The translations under genes were made by a program, and so were the position numbers. Of a stretch of DNA of 64,000 bases, positions 44,544-53,917 are shown piece after piece; the stretch's first letter is position 1; every line of letters starts with the position of its first letter. Under the pieces are notes generated by a model, which saw only the letters and a list, made by a program, of their open reading frames with translations, searched no databases and was not told the DNA's origin. This DNA comes from Streptomyces sp. NBC_00539 (GTDB lineage Bacteria; Actinomycetota; Actinomycetes; Streptomycetales; Streptomycetaceae), in assembly GCF_036346105.1 (NCBI RefSeq), contig NZ_CP107811.1:2858501-2922500 (forward strand), written 5' to 3'.

Positions 44544-47021
44544 TCAACCGCCGGTACGGTAACTCGCCGTGGCCTTGTCGAAGACCTCGGTCACCTTGCC
44601 CTCTTCGTCCTGCGGACCCGTCACCAGCACCACGTGGTAGCTGCCGCCGAGCGCGACGACGAAGTTGCGCGCGACGACGGACCGGCCGGTGGCGTCGATC
44701 CACGTGTACCGGCCGGTGGCCCGCAGCTGGTTGCCGACCTTGGTGGTCTTCACGTCGCCGCCGCTCGCCCAGGTGGAGGAGCGGTACGGGGACAGTTCCG
44801 GCTCCTTGTCCTTCTGGTACGTCGCCGGGTCGGGGCCGCCCTCCACCTTGTCCCGGCCCGGCACGACGGTCAGCGTGAACTGGCCGTCGGTGTAGCGGAC
44901 CTGGCCCGCTTCGTTGATGCCGCGCCGCTCCCAGCCCTGGGGGACGGCGATCTCGAAGTGCTCGGGGTCCTGTTGCGTGGTGTACCCGGGCGGCGCCGGG
45001 GCGTTGGTCTGCGGGGCCGGCTTGGACTCGGGGCTGCCCGAGGGCGTGCCGGCGCTCGCCTTGGGCGGGGCCTGGCCGGGCGGGGCCGTCGTGGGCGCGC
45101 CGGTGGCGGCCCGGGGGGGCTCCGCCGCCCCCGGACCGGCGGACCGGGGCATGAACAGCACCGCGTACGCCACCGCCGCGGCGAGGACGGCGAGGATCCC
45201 GACCAGCAGGGTCCGCCCGAGGGAGCGCGGGGCGCGGGAGGTGTCCGCGCTGCGGTGGCGGCCGTGCAGGTCACCGCGCCTGCGCACGACGGGCAGCCGT
45301 GCCGGGTCCGGCTCCGCCATCGGCAGCACCCCGAAGCCGGCGTCGGGCTCGGGGGCGGAACGGATCAGGGACCGCAGCCAGCCGCGGAGCTCCTCGAAGT
45401 CGGGCCGCTCGGTGGGGTCCTGGCGCAGCAGTGACTCCACGACGGGGCGCAGCGGGCCGCACTCCTCGGCGAAGGCGGGCGGCTCCGCGCACACCATCTC
45501 GACCAGCTCGGCGACGCTGTCCTCGGGGTACGGGGCGTGTCCCTGGACGGCGCGGTACAGCAGCGCGCCGAGCGCCCACAGGTCGGTGGCGGGGCCGACG
45601 GGCGGGGCCAGCTGCCAGTGTCCGTGCACGGGGCCGGCCTGTTCGGGCGCCCACCGCTCGGTGACGGCCCCCACGACGGCCATCCGGGTCTGCCGCGCGC
45701 GCTCGGCGTCGAGGCCGGTGCGGGGGCCGCCGGCCCAGCCGTCGGCAGCGGCCTGCGGGGCGGGGTGCGGCGCGGGGCCGGCGTCGGGGTGGAGGCCGGT
45801 GTCGGGGTCGGCGTCGGGGTCGGCGTCGGGGTGGAGGCCGGTGTCGGGGGCTTCGGCTTGGCGGTAGCCCCGGGGCAGGGCGAGTTGCGCGGGCAGCCCG
45901 GACGCGGGCCGGGGCGCGGGCAGCTCGGCGGGACCCGGCCGGGGGCCGGTCGCGCGCGGGGTGGCGCCGTGCCAGGGCGCGGCGGCGGTGTCCGGGCCGC
46001 CGTACGGGTACGAGTACCCCTGCGGCAGGTTCGACCCCCCGGGCAGGGCTTCCGGCAGAGCTCCGGGCAGGGCGTCCGGTAGGTCCGCAGCCGCGGCCCG
46101 GCGCTCCTCCTCCACCCGGGCGGCGGCGGCCCGCGCCCCGGCCCGGTAGGCGGCGATGGTCCCGGCGCGCGCGGCGGCCTCCCGGTCGGCCCCGTCCTGG
46201 GTCCGGTCGTCGGGGCGGATGTGGTCGGAGTACCGCGGCCCGGTGTCGTACCCCGGTGCCACCAGCGGCGCGTAGACCGGCGCGTACGGCTCGGCCTGCG
46301 GGGCGGGGGCGTACGGCTCGGCCTGCGGGGCGGGGGCGTACGGCTCGGGGGCGGGCGCGTACGGCTCGGCCTCGGGGGCGTACGGCTCTTCCGCGTGCGC
46401 ACCGCCGTCCGGAGCCTCCCATTCGGCGACACCGCCGCCGCCGGGATCCTCCGGTACCGGGTCGTACCCGCACAGGGCCTCCTCGGCGGCGCCGGCCGCC
46501 AGGCCCGTCAGGACGACGCGGCCGTCCTCGCATATCAACACGGTCCGGACCGTGATGTTCCGGTGGGTCCAGCCGTGGGCGTGCAGCACCCGCAGCGCGG
46601 TCAGCACGTCGGAGGCCACCTCCGCCGCCCTGTACGGGCTCAGCGGCTCATCGGCGATCAGCGCGGCCAGCGGCCTCGCCGGGACCAGCTCGCTGACTAT
46701 CCACAGCGACCCGTCCTCCGGGAACACGTCGAAGACCTGGTCCAGTCGCGGATGGTCCGGCACCGAAGCCGCCGCCTGCGCCGCCGCGATCGCCCGGCGC
46801 ACCGCGGGGAGTTCCCCCGACGGGCGCCGGCCATTGACCGGCCCGCGCGTCCCGTCCAGCAGCTCCGCGTCCACGACCTCCGGCAACGGCACCTGCCGGA
46901 CGAGGACTTCCTGCCCGCTGCGCGTGTCGAAGGCACGCGTCTCGACCAGCTCGTACTCGTCCGACGGCGGCAGCGGCAGACGGTAGCGGTCGGCCAGGAT
47001 CCGCCCCGCGTAGTCCTCCAC
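44544..47021 (-). CDS. Transmembrane pseudokinase (second of three)
   Basis: An 825-residue protein with a kinase-like N-terminal domain missing the catalytic residues. The Gly loop is PPSDEYELVETRAFD, the Lys position reads VLVRQVP, the catalytic loop is THRNITVRTVLI (HRN for HRD), and the DFG position is VLTGLAAG. A Pro/Ala/Tyr-rich linker (repeats of AEPYAPAP, ~240-330) leads to another kinase-like segment, a membrane helix (GRTLLVGILAVLAAAVAYAVLF) and an outer domain. GTG 47021 has GGGGGAGG. It probably scaffolds or regulates its active neighbours. Confidence 0.85.
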   Translation of the reverse strand: MEDYAGRILADRYRLPLPPSDEYELVETRAFDTRSGQEVLVRQVPLPEVVDAELLDGTRGPVNGRRPSGELPAVRRAIAAAQAAASVPDHPRLDQVFDVFPEDGSLWIVSELVPARPLAALIADEPLSPYRAAEVASDVLTALRVLHAHGWTHRNITVRTVLICEDGRVVLTGLAAGAAEEALCGYDPVPEDPGGGGVAEWEAPDGGAHAEEPYAPEAEPYAPAPEPYAPAPQAEPYAPAPQAEPYAPVYAPLVAPGYDTGPRYSDHIRPDDRTQDGADREAAARAGTIAAYRAGARAAAARVEEERRAAAADLPDALPGALPEALPGGSNLPQGYSYPYGGPDTAAAPWHGATPRATGPRPGPAELPAPRPASGLPAQLALPRGYRQAEAPDTGLHPDADPDADPDTGLHPDAGPAPHPAPQAAADGWAGGPRTGLDAERARQTRMAVVGAVTERWAPEQAGPVHGHWQLAPPVGPATDLWALGALLYRAVQGHAPYPEDSVAELVEMVCAEPPAFAEECGPLRPVVESLLRQDPTERPDFEELRGWLRSLIRSAPEPDAGFGVLPMAEPDPARLPVVRRRGDLHGRHRSADTSRAPRSLGRTLLVGILAVLAAAVAYAVLFMPRSAGPGAAEPPRAATGAPTTAPPGQAPPKASAGTPSGSPESKPAPQTNAPAPPGYTTQQDPEHFEIAVPQGWERRGINEAGQVRYTDGQFTLTVVPGRDKVEGGPDPATYQKDKEPELSPYRSSTWASGGDVKTTKVGNQLRATGRYTWIDATGRSVVARNFVVALGGSYHVVLVTGPQDEEGKVTEVFDKATASYRTGG

Positions 47022-47144
47022 TCCGCCTCCCCCGAGTGCGCGCCGGGCCCCTTTGGTACCCGTGGACACGATACGTCGCCCGAGCCGCCCGCGTCCCGGG
47101 CCTGAAGAGGCCCGCCCCGACGGGGGGACCCGCCGGGCCCCGGC

Positions 47145-49874
47145 TCAGCCCAGGGGCTGGAAGGTCTGGAACGCCGCGTTGCGCAGCTGGGTGCACTCCG
47201 GCCCGTCCCACTGGTCGGCGGCGCAGCTGATCATGATGGCGAAGCCGTGGTTGGGGTCGGCCCGGAAACCCCGGTCGAGCACCCGGACCCGGGTGCCCTG
47301 CTGCTCCCGTTCGAACTCGTAGTCGGCGACGGTGGGGTAGCCGCGGTAGTCGACGGTTTCGAGGCGCAGCAAGCGGTAGCCCGTGCTGCTGGACTTGACG
47401 CCGGAGGCCATCTCGACCCAGGCGGCGCGGGCGTCCTTGCCGGGACTGCCGGTGAAGTCGACCTGCACGCGCGGGAAGCCGCCGTCGCGGCTGTAGATGA
47501 CGCCGGAGTTCTCGCCCGCGATCCCGGTCTGGTGGAAGCCGTCGGGCATGGCCATGGAGAAGTGGAACCGAACGTCCGTCACCTGCGTGTAGCCGGACGG
47601 AAGTCCGCCGCCGCCCGGCGACCCCGGGGTGGACCCCTGCCCCTGGCCCTGGCCCTGCCCCGGTTTGTTGGGCTGAGCACTCGGGGTGGGGGTCGGGGTC
47701 GGCGTCGGAGTGGGCGTCGGGGTCGGGTTGGCGGCCGGGGAACCGTTCGCGGAACCGTGGGGCGACGGGGTCCTGGACGCCGACGGCTGCGGGCCGCCCT
47801 TGCCCTCGTTCTTGTGCGCGTCGTCACCGCTGAGCGCGTAGGCGATCAGGGAGCCGACCAGTGCCAGCACCACCACCAGGCCGGCTATCGCCAGGGCTAT
47901 GGTGCGGCGCGGCATCACATCGGTCAGCGGCGCCACGGCCTTCGCGGGCCGCGCGGGCGGCGCCTCGGCGGCCGCGGCGGCGGCAGCCGCCTTGCGGGCG
48001 GACCTCAGTGCGGCGCGGGCCCGCTCACGCTGCTCCCGCTCGCGTTCCTTCTTCTCCGCCTTCGCCGCCCTCTCCGCCTTCTCGGCGGCGGCCTTGTCCG
48101 CCTTGTCCGCCGCGGCCTTCTCGGCCGCGGCCTTGGTGTCGGCAAGGGATATGGCGCGCGTCTGCTCGACGGCCGGGGGCAGCACCTCCGCGACGGGCGC
48201 CGGCTCCGGGGCGTTGATGACGGCGGTGAGCATGGCCCGCGCCCCGGCGTCGTCCAGCCGCTGGGCCGGGTCCTTGGCCAGCAGTCCGTAAATCAGCTCG
48301 GTCAGCGGCCCGGCGTTCTTCGGCGGGTCCACCTGCTCGGTCATCACGGCGGTGAGGGTGGCGAGCGCGGAGCCCTTGTCGTACGGGGGCACTCCCTCGA
48401 CGGAGGCGTACAGCAGGCCGCCGAGCGACCACATGTCGGCGGGCGGGCCCGGCTTGTAGCCGCGTGCGCGCTCGGGGGAGATGTAGGAGGGGGCGCCGAC
48501 GAGCATGCCGGTGGAGGTGATGGACGGGTCGCCCTCAACCTGGGCGATGCCGAAGTCGGTCAGGACGACGCGGCCGTTGGCGGCCATGAGCACATTGGAC
48601 GGCTTCACGTCCCGGTGCAGGATGCCCTGGCGGTGGGCGGCGCGCAGCACGTCGAGCACGGCGAGCCCGACCTCGGCCGCGCGACGCGGGGTCAGGGTGC
48701 CGTGCTCGCGTATGAACTCCGCGAGCGAGGGCCCCTCGATGAGCTCCATGACGATCCACGGCCGGGCGTCCTCGTCCACGACGTCGTAGACGGTGACGGC
48801 GCCGCCGCTGCGGATGCGGGCGATGGCCTTGGCCTCGCGGAGGGTACGGGTGATGAGGCGGCGCTTCTCGTCCTCGTCGACACCGTTGCCGAAGCGGAGC
48901 TCCTTGACGGCGACCGTCCGCCCGAGGACCTCGTCCTCGGCGCGCCACACGGTGCCCATCCCGCCCTTCCCGAGCACGGCCCCCAACCGGTACCGCCCGG
49001 CCAGCAGCCGACCGCGGTCCGCCGCCTCCGCCTTGGCGTCCCCGGGGCCGGCACCCGCCACCCCGGCCACGGGAGCGGCCTTGTTCAGGTCCGCCTTCCC
49101 GGCACCCTTCGGCTTCGCCGCAACGTCCTCGGCCTCCACAGGCGCAGCCTTCGCCGGCCCGGCGTCAGCCGGCTCGTCGGAGCCGCGCTTCCCCGCCACG
49201 GGGGTCGCCTTGTTCAGGTCCGCCTTCCCGGCACTCTTCGGCTTCGCCGCAACGTCCTCGGCCTCCACAGGCGCAGCCTTCGCCGGCCCGGCGTCAGCCG
49301 GCTCGTCGGAGCCGCGCTTCCCCGCCACGGGGGTCGCCTTGTCCGGCCCGGCCTTCGCAACACCTGCGGCGGCCACCGGCTTGGCGCTCCGCGCCTTCAC
49401 CCCGACGGGCTCGCCCTCCGCAAGCGCGCTCCCGCCATCCTTGGGCGCGCCGCCCGCAGCCTCGGCGTCCTGCGCCTCCGCGGCCGCCGGCTCGGCGTCA
49501 GCCGACTCCCCGGGCGCGGGCTTGCGCGCCGCGGGGACCGCCTTGTCCGGCCCGGCCTTCGCAACACCTGCGGCAGGCACCGGCTTCGGCGCAACTTCCT
49601 CGGCGTCCACAGGGGCAGCCTTCGCCGACTCGGCGTCAGCCCTCTCCCCGGGCGCGGGCTTGCGCGCCGCAGGGACCGCCTTGTCCAGGCGGCCCTTCAC
49701 GGCGCCACCGGCATCCGCCGGCTCGGGCGCGGGGCGGCCCGCCGCCCGGTCCTGCTTCCCCGCGGCAGCGGGATCCGCGTCGGCGTGCTCGGACCCCGCC
49801 CTACCCCGGTCCGGCTTCGCGGCGCCAGCGCCAGCGACACCGGCAGGCGATTCGGTGTGATCCGGCTTCGACAT
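47145..49874 (-). CDS. Transmembrane Ser/Thr protein kinase with repeat-rich N-terminus (third of three)
   Basis: A 909-residue kinase. The first ~290 residues are low-complexity Ala/Lys/Pro/Asp-rich sequence with 43-residue repeats. The kinase domain (~300-560) is intact: GKGGMGTVWRA, VAVKEL, HRDVKPSNVLM, LTDFGIAQ. A charged coiled coil (~590-650), one membrane helix (LAIAGLVVVLALVGSLIAYA), a Pro-Thr linker and a ~150-residue outer domain with one CAADQWDGPEC loop follow. ATG 49874 has AGGGG. The first gene of the kinase trio. Confidence 0.9.
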   Translation of the reverse strand: MSKPDHTESPAGVAGAGAAKPDRGRAGSEHADADPAAAGKQDRAAGRPAPEPADAGGAVKGRLDKAVPAARKPAPGERADAESAKAAPVDAEEVAPKPVPAAGVAKAGPDKAVPAARKPAPGESADAEPAAAEAQDAEAAGGAPKDGGSALAEGEPVGVKARSAKPVAAAGVAKAGPDKATPVAGKRGSDEPADAGPAKAAPVEAEDVAAKPKSAGKADLNKATPVAGKRGSDEPADAGPAKAAPVEAEDVAAKPKGAGKADLNKAAPVAGVAGAGPGDAKAEAADRGRLLAGRYRLGAVLGKGGMGTVWRAEDEVLGRTVAVKELRFGNGVDEDEKRRLITRTLREAKAIARIRSGGAVTVYDVVDEDARPWIVMELIEGPSLAEFIREHGTLTPRRAAEVGLAVLDVLRAAHRQGILHRDVKPSNVLMAANGRVVLTDFGIAQVEGDPSITSTGMLVGAPSYISPERARGYKPGPPADMWSLGGLLYASVEGVPPYDKGSALATLTAVMTEQVDPPKNAGPLTELIYGLLAKDPAQRLDDAGARAMLTAVINAPEPAPVAEVLPPAVEQTRAISLADTKAAAEKAAADKADKAAAEKAERAAKAEKKEREREQRERARAALRSARKAAAAAAAAEAPPARPAKAVAPLTDVMPRRTIALAIAGLVVVLALVGSLIAYALSGDDAHKNEGKGGPQPSASRTPSPHGSANGSPAANPTPTPTPTPTPTPTPSAQPNKPGQGQGQGQGSTPGSPGGGGLPSGYTQVTDVRFHFSMAMPDGFHQTGIAGENSGVIYSRDGGFPRVQVDFTGSPGKDARAAWVEMASGVKSSSTGYRLLRLETVDYRGYPTVADYEFEREQQGTRVRVLDRGFRADPNHGFAIMISCAADQWDGPECTQLRNAAFQTFQPLG
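49081..49338. repeat. 129-bp in-frame tandem duplication within a kinase gene
   Basis: Units 49081-49209 and 49210-49338 are identical except for one base that I can find (CACCC against CACTC). The 43-codon unit encodes KATPVAGKRGSDEPADAGPA and following residues. It is flanked by older, diverged copies of about the same length. Confidence 0.85.
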
Positions 49875-50023
49875 GCGTCCCCTCTGCGTTCGTGCAGCCT
49901 GCCCCGGCTGCCCCGGCAGCCGCCGGGGGGCACGGTAAACCGCCCCGGCAGAACCCTCATTGTTGCTCACTCCGCAACGGACGGACGCCCCGGGTCCGCG
50001 GTTCCCCCTCCCGGATCCCGGAG

Positions 50024-51730
50024 TTACAACGGAACGATGTCGGGCGCCCCCAGCCGCGCCGCGTCCGCCGTCTGGTCGTCCGGCTGGCGCTGCGATTCCC
50101 TTTCGGCTTCCACCCGCTTCTCGTAGTGCTCGACCTCCTTCTCGATCTGCTGCTTGTCCCACCCCAGAACCGGAGCCATCAACTCCGCGCACTCCCGCGC
50201 CGATCGCGTCCCACGGTCGAACGTCTCGATCGAGATCCGCGTGCGCCGCGTGAGCACGTCCTCCAGGTGCCGCGCGCCCTCGTGCGACGCGGCATACACC
50301 ACTTCTGCCCGCAAGTAGTCGTCCGCACCCGACAACGGCTCCCCCAACCCGGGATCGGCCGCGATCAGGTCGAGCAGTTCCTCCGTCAGCGACCCGTACC
50401 GGTTCAACAGGTGTTCGACCCGCACGACGTGCAGGCCCGTCCGGCCGGCGATCCGCGCGCGCCCGTTCCACAGCGCCCGGTAGCCCTCCGCCCCGACCAG
50501 CGGGACGTCCTCCGTCACGCAGTCGGCGACCCGCTGGTCCAGCCCGTGTACGGCCTCGTCCACCGCGTCCTTCGCCATGACCCGGTACGTCGTGTACTTG
50601 CCGCCCGCGACCACCACCAGCCCCGGCACCGGGTGCGCGACCGTGTGCTCGCGCGAGAGCTTGCTCGTCGCGTCCGACTCGCCCGCCAGCAGGGGCCGCA
50701 GGCCCGCGTACACGCCTTCGACGTCGTCCCGTGTCAGCGGCACCGCCAGCACCGAGTTCACGTGCTCCAACAGGTAGTCGATGTCGGCGCTCGACGCCGC
50801 CGGATGCGCCTTGTCGAGGTCCCAGTCGGTGTCCGTGGTCCCCACGATCCAGTGCCGGCCCCACGGGATGACGAACAGCACGGACTTCTCGGTCCGCAGG
50901 ATCAGCCCGGTGGAGGAGTTGATCCGGTCCTTCGGTACGACCAGGTGGATGCCCTTCGACGCCCGGACGTGGAACTGGCCCCGCTCCCCGATCAGCGCCT
51001 GCGTGTCGTCCGTCCACACCCCGGTGGCGTTCACGATCTGCTTGGCGCGGATCTCGTACTCCCCGCCGCCCTCGACGTCCCGCACCCGCGCCCCGACCAC
51101 CCGTTCGCCCTCGCGCAGGAAGCCGATGACCCGCGCCCCGTTGGCGCAGTGCGCCCCGTAGACCGCGGCCGTCCGGACCAGCGTCGTCACGTACCGGGCG
51201 TCGTCCATCTGGGCGTCGTAGTACTGCAGGGCCCCCACCAGGGCGTCCTTGCGCAGCGCGGGCGCGATCCGCAGGGCGTGCTTGCGCGAGAGGTGCCGGT
51301 GGGTCGGCAGGCCCCGTCCGTGCCCGCTGGAGACCGACATCGCGTCGTAGAGGGCCACGCCCGAACCGGCGTAGAACCGCTCCCAGGCCTTGTGCTGGAG
51401 CGGGTAGAGGAACGGCACGGGCTTGACCAGGTGCGGGGCCAGCCGCCCCAGCAGCAGGCCGCGCTCTTTCAGCGCCTCGCGCACGAGCGCGAAGTCCAGC
51501 ATCTCCAGGTACCTGAGGCCGCCGTGGATCAGCTTGCTCGACCTGCTCGACGTGCCCGACGCCCAGTCCCTGGCCTCCACCAGGCCGGTCGAGAGGCCTC
51601 TGGTCACGGCGTCGAGCGCGGTTCCGGCGCCGACCACGCCCGCGCCGACCACCAACACGTCCAGTTCGCGTTCGGCCATTGCGGCGAGCGCCTCGGCGCG
51701 CTGCGCCGGTCCCAGTGTCGCTGTCCTCAC
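50024..51730 (-). CDS. glpD: Glycerol-3-phosphate dehydrogenase, FAD-dependent
   Basis: A 568-residue membrane-associated flavoenzyme oxidising sn-glycerol-3-phosphate to dihydroxyacetone phosphate and feeding electrons to the quinone pool. DVLVVGAGVVGAGTALDAVT is the FAD fold; LIHGGLRYLE and WIVGTTDTDWD are GlpD signatures; the C-terminal DAO_C domain is present. GTG 51730 has GGGAGG 6 nt upstream. glpF and glpK are not adjacent. The 5' leader holds a 38-bp repeat that may fold into hairpins. Confidence 0.95.
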   Translation of the reverse strand: MRTATLGPAQRAEALAAMAERELDVLVVGAGVVGAGTALDAVTRGLSTGLVEARDWASGTSSRSSKLIHGGLRYLEMLDFALVREALKERGLLLGRLAPHLVKPVPFLYPLQHKAWERFYAGSGVALYDAMSVSSGHGRGLPTHRHLSRKHALRIAPALRKDALVGALQYYDAQMDDARYVTTLVRTAAVYGAHCANGARVIGFLREGERVVGARVRDVEGGGEYEIRAKQIVNATGVWTDDTQALIGERGQFHVRASKGIHLVVPKDRINSSTGLILRTEKSVLFVIPWGRHWIVGTTDTDWDLDKAHPAASSADIDYLLEHVNSVLAVPLTRDDVEGVYAGLRPLLAGESDATSKLSREHTVAHPVPGLVVVAGGKYTTYRVMAKDAVDEAVHGLDQRVADCVTEDVPLVGAEGYRALWNGRARIAGRTGLHVVRVEHLLNRYGSLTEELLDLIAADPGLGEPLSGADDYLRAEVVYAASHEGARHLEDVLTRRTRISIETFDRGTRSARECAELMAPVLGWDKQQIEKEVEHYEKRVEAERESQRQPDDQTADAARLGAPDIVPL

Positions 51731-51745
51731 GGCTGCCTCCCGTTG

Positions 51746-51820
51746 TGCGGGCGTACCCGCCTGCTGCGGGCGAACCTGCTCGATGCGGGCGTACCCGCCT
51801 GCTGCGGGCGAACCCGCACC
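51746..51820. repeat. 38-bp hairpin repeat in the glpD leader
   Basis: Units 51746-51783 and 51784-51820 share TGCGGGCGTACCCGCCTGCT and the following GCGGGCGAACC. Each unit contains two inverted repeats (GCGGGCGTACCCGC and GCGGGCGAACCYGC) that would fold into small stems in the glpD leader RNA. Confidence 0.7.
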
Positions 51821-52016
51821 CACCCCCGTCCACGATTCTCACCGGCCGCTCCCGACTCGGCCACCGGCTGTGGACAACACAACGGTAGCCATCACCGCGG
51901 AATGCGACATTTCAGTCATATATACGCCTAGTCTGACATTGCGCCAGCCTTGGTCATCCACAGGACTTGCGCGCCCAGCCCGCTCATGCAAGGGAAGGGA
52001 AGGGACGGCTACCCCC

Positions 52017-53246
52017 ATGCCCGCAGATCTCGCCGTCATCGGACTCGGCCACCTCGGCCTCCCCCTCGCCCAGGCGGCTGTCGCCGCCGGAATCGAGACA
52101 GTCGGCTACGACAGCGGTCCGGCCACGGACAGCAGCCTCACCGCCGCCGAAATCCGCCGCATGTCGGCGGCCGGCTTCCGCATCACCACCAACCCCGCCG
52201 AGCTCGGCCGGGTCCGCACCGCCGTCATCTGCGCCCCCACCCAGCTCGGCGCCGACCGGGCACTGGACCTCTCCGCCGTCGGCGAGGCCGGCCACGCGCT
52301 CGCCGCCCGGCTGCGGCCCCACACCACCGTCATCCTCGAATCCGCGGCCCACCCCGGCGTCACCGAGGACTACCTGCGCCCGATCCTCGAAGCCGGCTCC
52401 GGACTGCGCGCCGGCCGGGACTTCCACCTGGCCTACTCCCCCAGCCGCCTCGACCCCGGCAACCGCACCCACGGCATCGCCAACACCCCCAAGGTCATCG
52501 GCGGCCTCACCCCCGCCTGCACCGAGTCGGCGCACGCCTTCTACGCCCGCATCACCGAGAAGGTGGTCCGCGCCCGGGGCCTGCGCGAGGCGGAGACCGT
52601 ACAGCTGCTGGAGACCAACTACCGGCACGTCAACATCGCCCTCATGAACGAGATGGCGGTCCTGTGCCACGACATCGGCGTCGACCTGTGGGACGTCATC
52701 CGCTGCGCCGAGACGAAGCCGTACGGGTTCCAGGCGTTCCGACCCGGCCCCGGCGTCGGCGGCCACGGCGTCCCCCTGGACCCCACCTATCTCCCCCACA
52801 CCACCCGCACCCCGGGCCACCCGCTGCGCATGGTCGGTCTGGCCCAGGAGATCAACACCCGGATGCCGCAGTACGTCATCCAGCGCTCCGCCACCCTGCT
52901 GAACGAGCACGGAAAATCCGCCCGCGGCGCCCGCGTCCTGCTGCTCGGGGTCACCTACAAGCCGGACCTCGCGGACCAGGAGGGTTCCCCGGCCCCGGAG
53001 ATCGCCAGCCGGCTCATCGACCTCGGCGCGCTGATCAGCTACCACGATCCGTACATCTCGGGCTGGCGCGTCCGGGACCGGCCGGTCCCGCGGGCCGAAT
53101 CGTTGTACGAGGCCGCCGCCAACGCCGACCTGACGATCCTGCTCCAGCACCACCGCACGTACGACCTCCAAGGCCTCGCGGTCAAAGCCCAGTTGCTGCT
53201 GGACACCCGCGGGGCCAGTCCGGCCGGCGCGGCCCATCGGCTCTGA
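52017..53246 (+). CDS. Nucleotide-sugar dehydrogenase homologue lacking the catalytic Cys
   Basis: A 409-residue protein of the UDP-glucose/UDP-ManNAc dehydrogenase family. The NAD-binding start AVIGLGHLGLPLAQAAVAAG and the middle-domain sequence ETNYRHVNIALMNEM are present, as is TKPYGFQAF. The motif that normally reads GPGVGGHCIPLDP reads GPGVGGHGVPLDP, so the catalytic Cys is Gly251. NAD-dependent double oxidation is therefore doubtful. It may be a pseudo-enzyme, an epimerase-like protein or a partial oxidase. ATG 52017 follows a run of GGGAAGGGAAGGGA. Confidence 0.85.
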   Translation: MPADLAVIGLGHLGLPLAQAAVAAGIETVGYDSGPATDSSLTAAEIRRMSAAGFRITTNPAELGRVRTAVICAPTQLGADRALDLSAVGEAGHALAARLRPHTTVILESAAHPGVTEDYLRPILEAGSGLRAGRDFHLAYSPSRLDPGNRTHGIANTPKVIGGLTPACTESAHAFYARITEKVVRARGLREAETVQLLETNYRHVNIALMNEMAVLCHDIGVDLWDVIRCAETKPYGFQAFRPGPGVGGHGVPLDPTYLPHTTRTPGHPLRMVGLAQEINTRMPQYVIQRSATLLNEHGKSARGARVLLLGVTYKPDLADQEGSPAPEIASRLIDLGALISYHDPYISGWRVRDRPVPRAESLYEAAANADLTILLQHHRTYDLQGLAVKAQLLLDTRGASPAGAAHRL

Positions 53247-53364
53247 CCTGCCGGGAAATCCCCCCTGCGATCGTCGGAGCGGCCTGCTAGCCTGCGGCGT
53301 CGCTTATCTCGCACTTACGTCCGATGGACACCCGTGCGTCCGCATCCCTGGGGGGACCTTCTTC

Positions 53365-53838
53365 ATGAGCCAGCAGTTCCAGCCGCCCGCGCCCTCGTCC
53401 TACACCCCGGCCCCCGACCAGGCGCCGGCCCGCACGGGCAACGTCGGTCTCGGCATCCTCGCGGCCGTCGTGGCGGCCCTGGTCGCGGCCGGCGTCTACG
53501 GCGCGATCATGAACGCCATCGAGCGCCAGATCGGCTACGCCGCGGTCGGTGTCGGCCTCCTCGTCGGCCTCGCGGCCGGCAAGCTCGGCGGCCGGAACCC
53601 GGTCCTGCCCGTGGTCGGTGCGGTCCTGTCGATCGGGGCCGTCTACCTCGGCCAGCTGTTCTTCCTCGCGCTCGCGCTCGCCGACTACACCCACATCGGC
53701 GTCGTCGACGTGCTGAGCGACCCGGGCATCGGCGGCCTGAACGACATCTGGAAGGAAGCGGCCGAGCCGATGGACTACCTCTTCCTCGCCATCGGCGGCT
53801 TCATCTCCTTCGGCGCGGCCAAGAAGGCCGCCGCCTGA
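53365..53838 (+). CDS. Small membrane protein of unknown function
   Basis: A 157-residue protein. A Pro/Gln-rich N-terminus (QQFQPPAPSSYTPAPDQAPA) leads to four hydrophobic segments (~28-48, 55-75, 82-104, 137-150). I do not recognise the family. A TAGCCT -10-like element at 53288-53293 lies about 70 bp upstream. Its 3' end is followed by a 21-bp perfect hairpin shared with guaB3. Confidence 0.7.
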   Translation: MSQQFQPPAPSSYTPAPDQAPARTGNVGLGILAAVVAALVAAGVYGAIMNAIERQIGYAAVGVGLLVGLAAGKLGGRNPVLPVVGAVLSIGAVYLGQLFFLALALADYTHIGVVDVLSDPGIGGLNDIWKEAAEPMDYLFLAIGGFISFGAAKKAAA

Positions 53839-53849
53839 CCCGCCCGCAG

Positions 53850-53895
53850 ACGCCGGAGGGCCGGCACCCCACCCGGGGTGCCGGCCCTCCGGCGT
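53850..53895. terminator. Strong bidirectional terminator
   Basis: A perfect 21-bp stem (53850-53870 with 53875-53895) and a 4-nt loop between the convergent small membrane gene and guaB3. Confidence 0.9.
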
Positions 53896-53917
53896 ACGTA
53901 CGGAAGAAAACGTCCGG

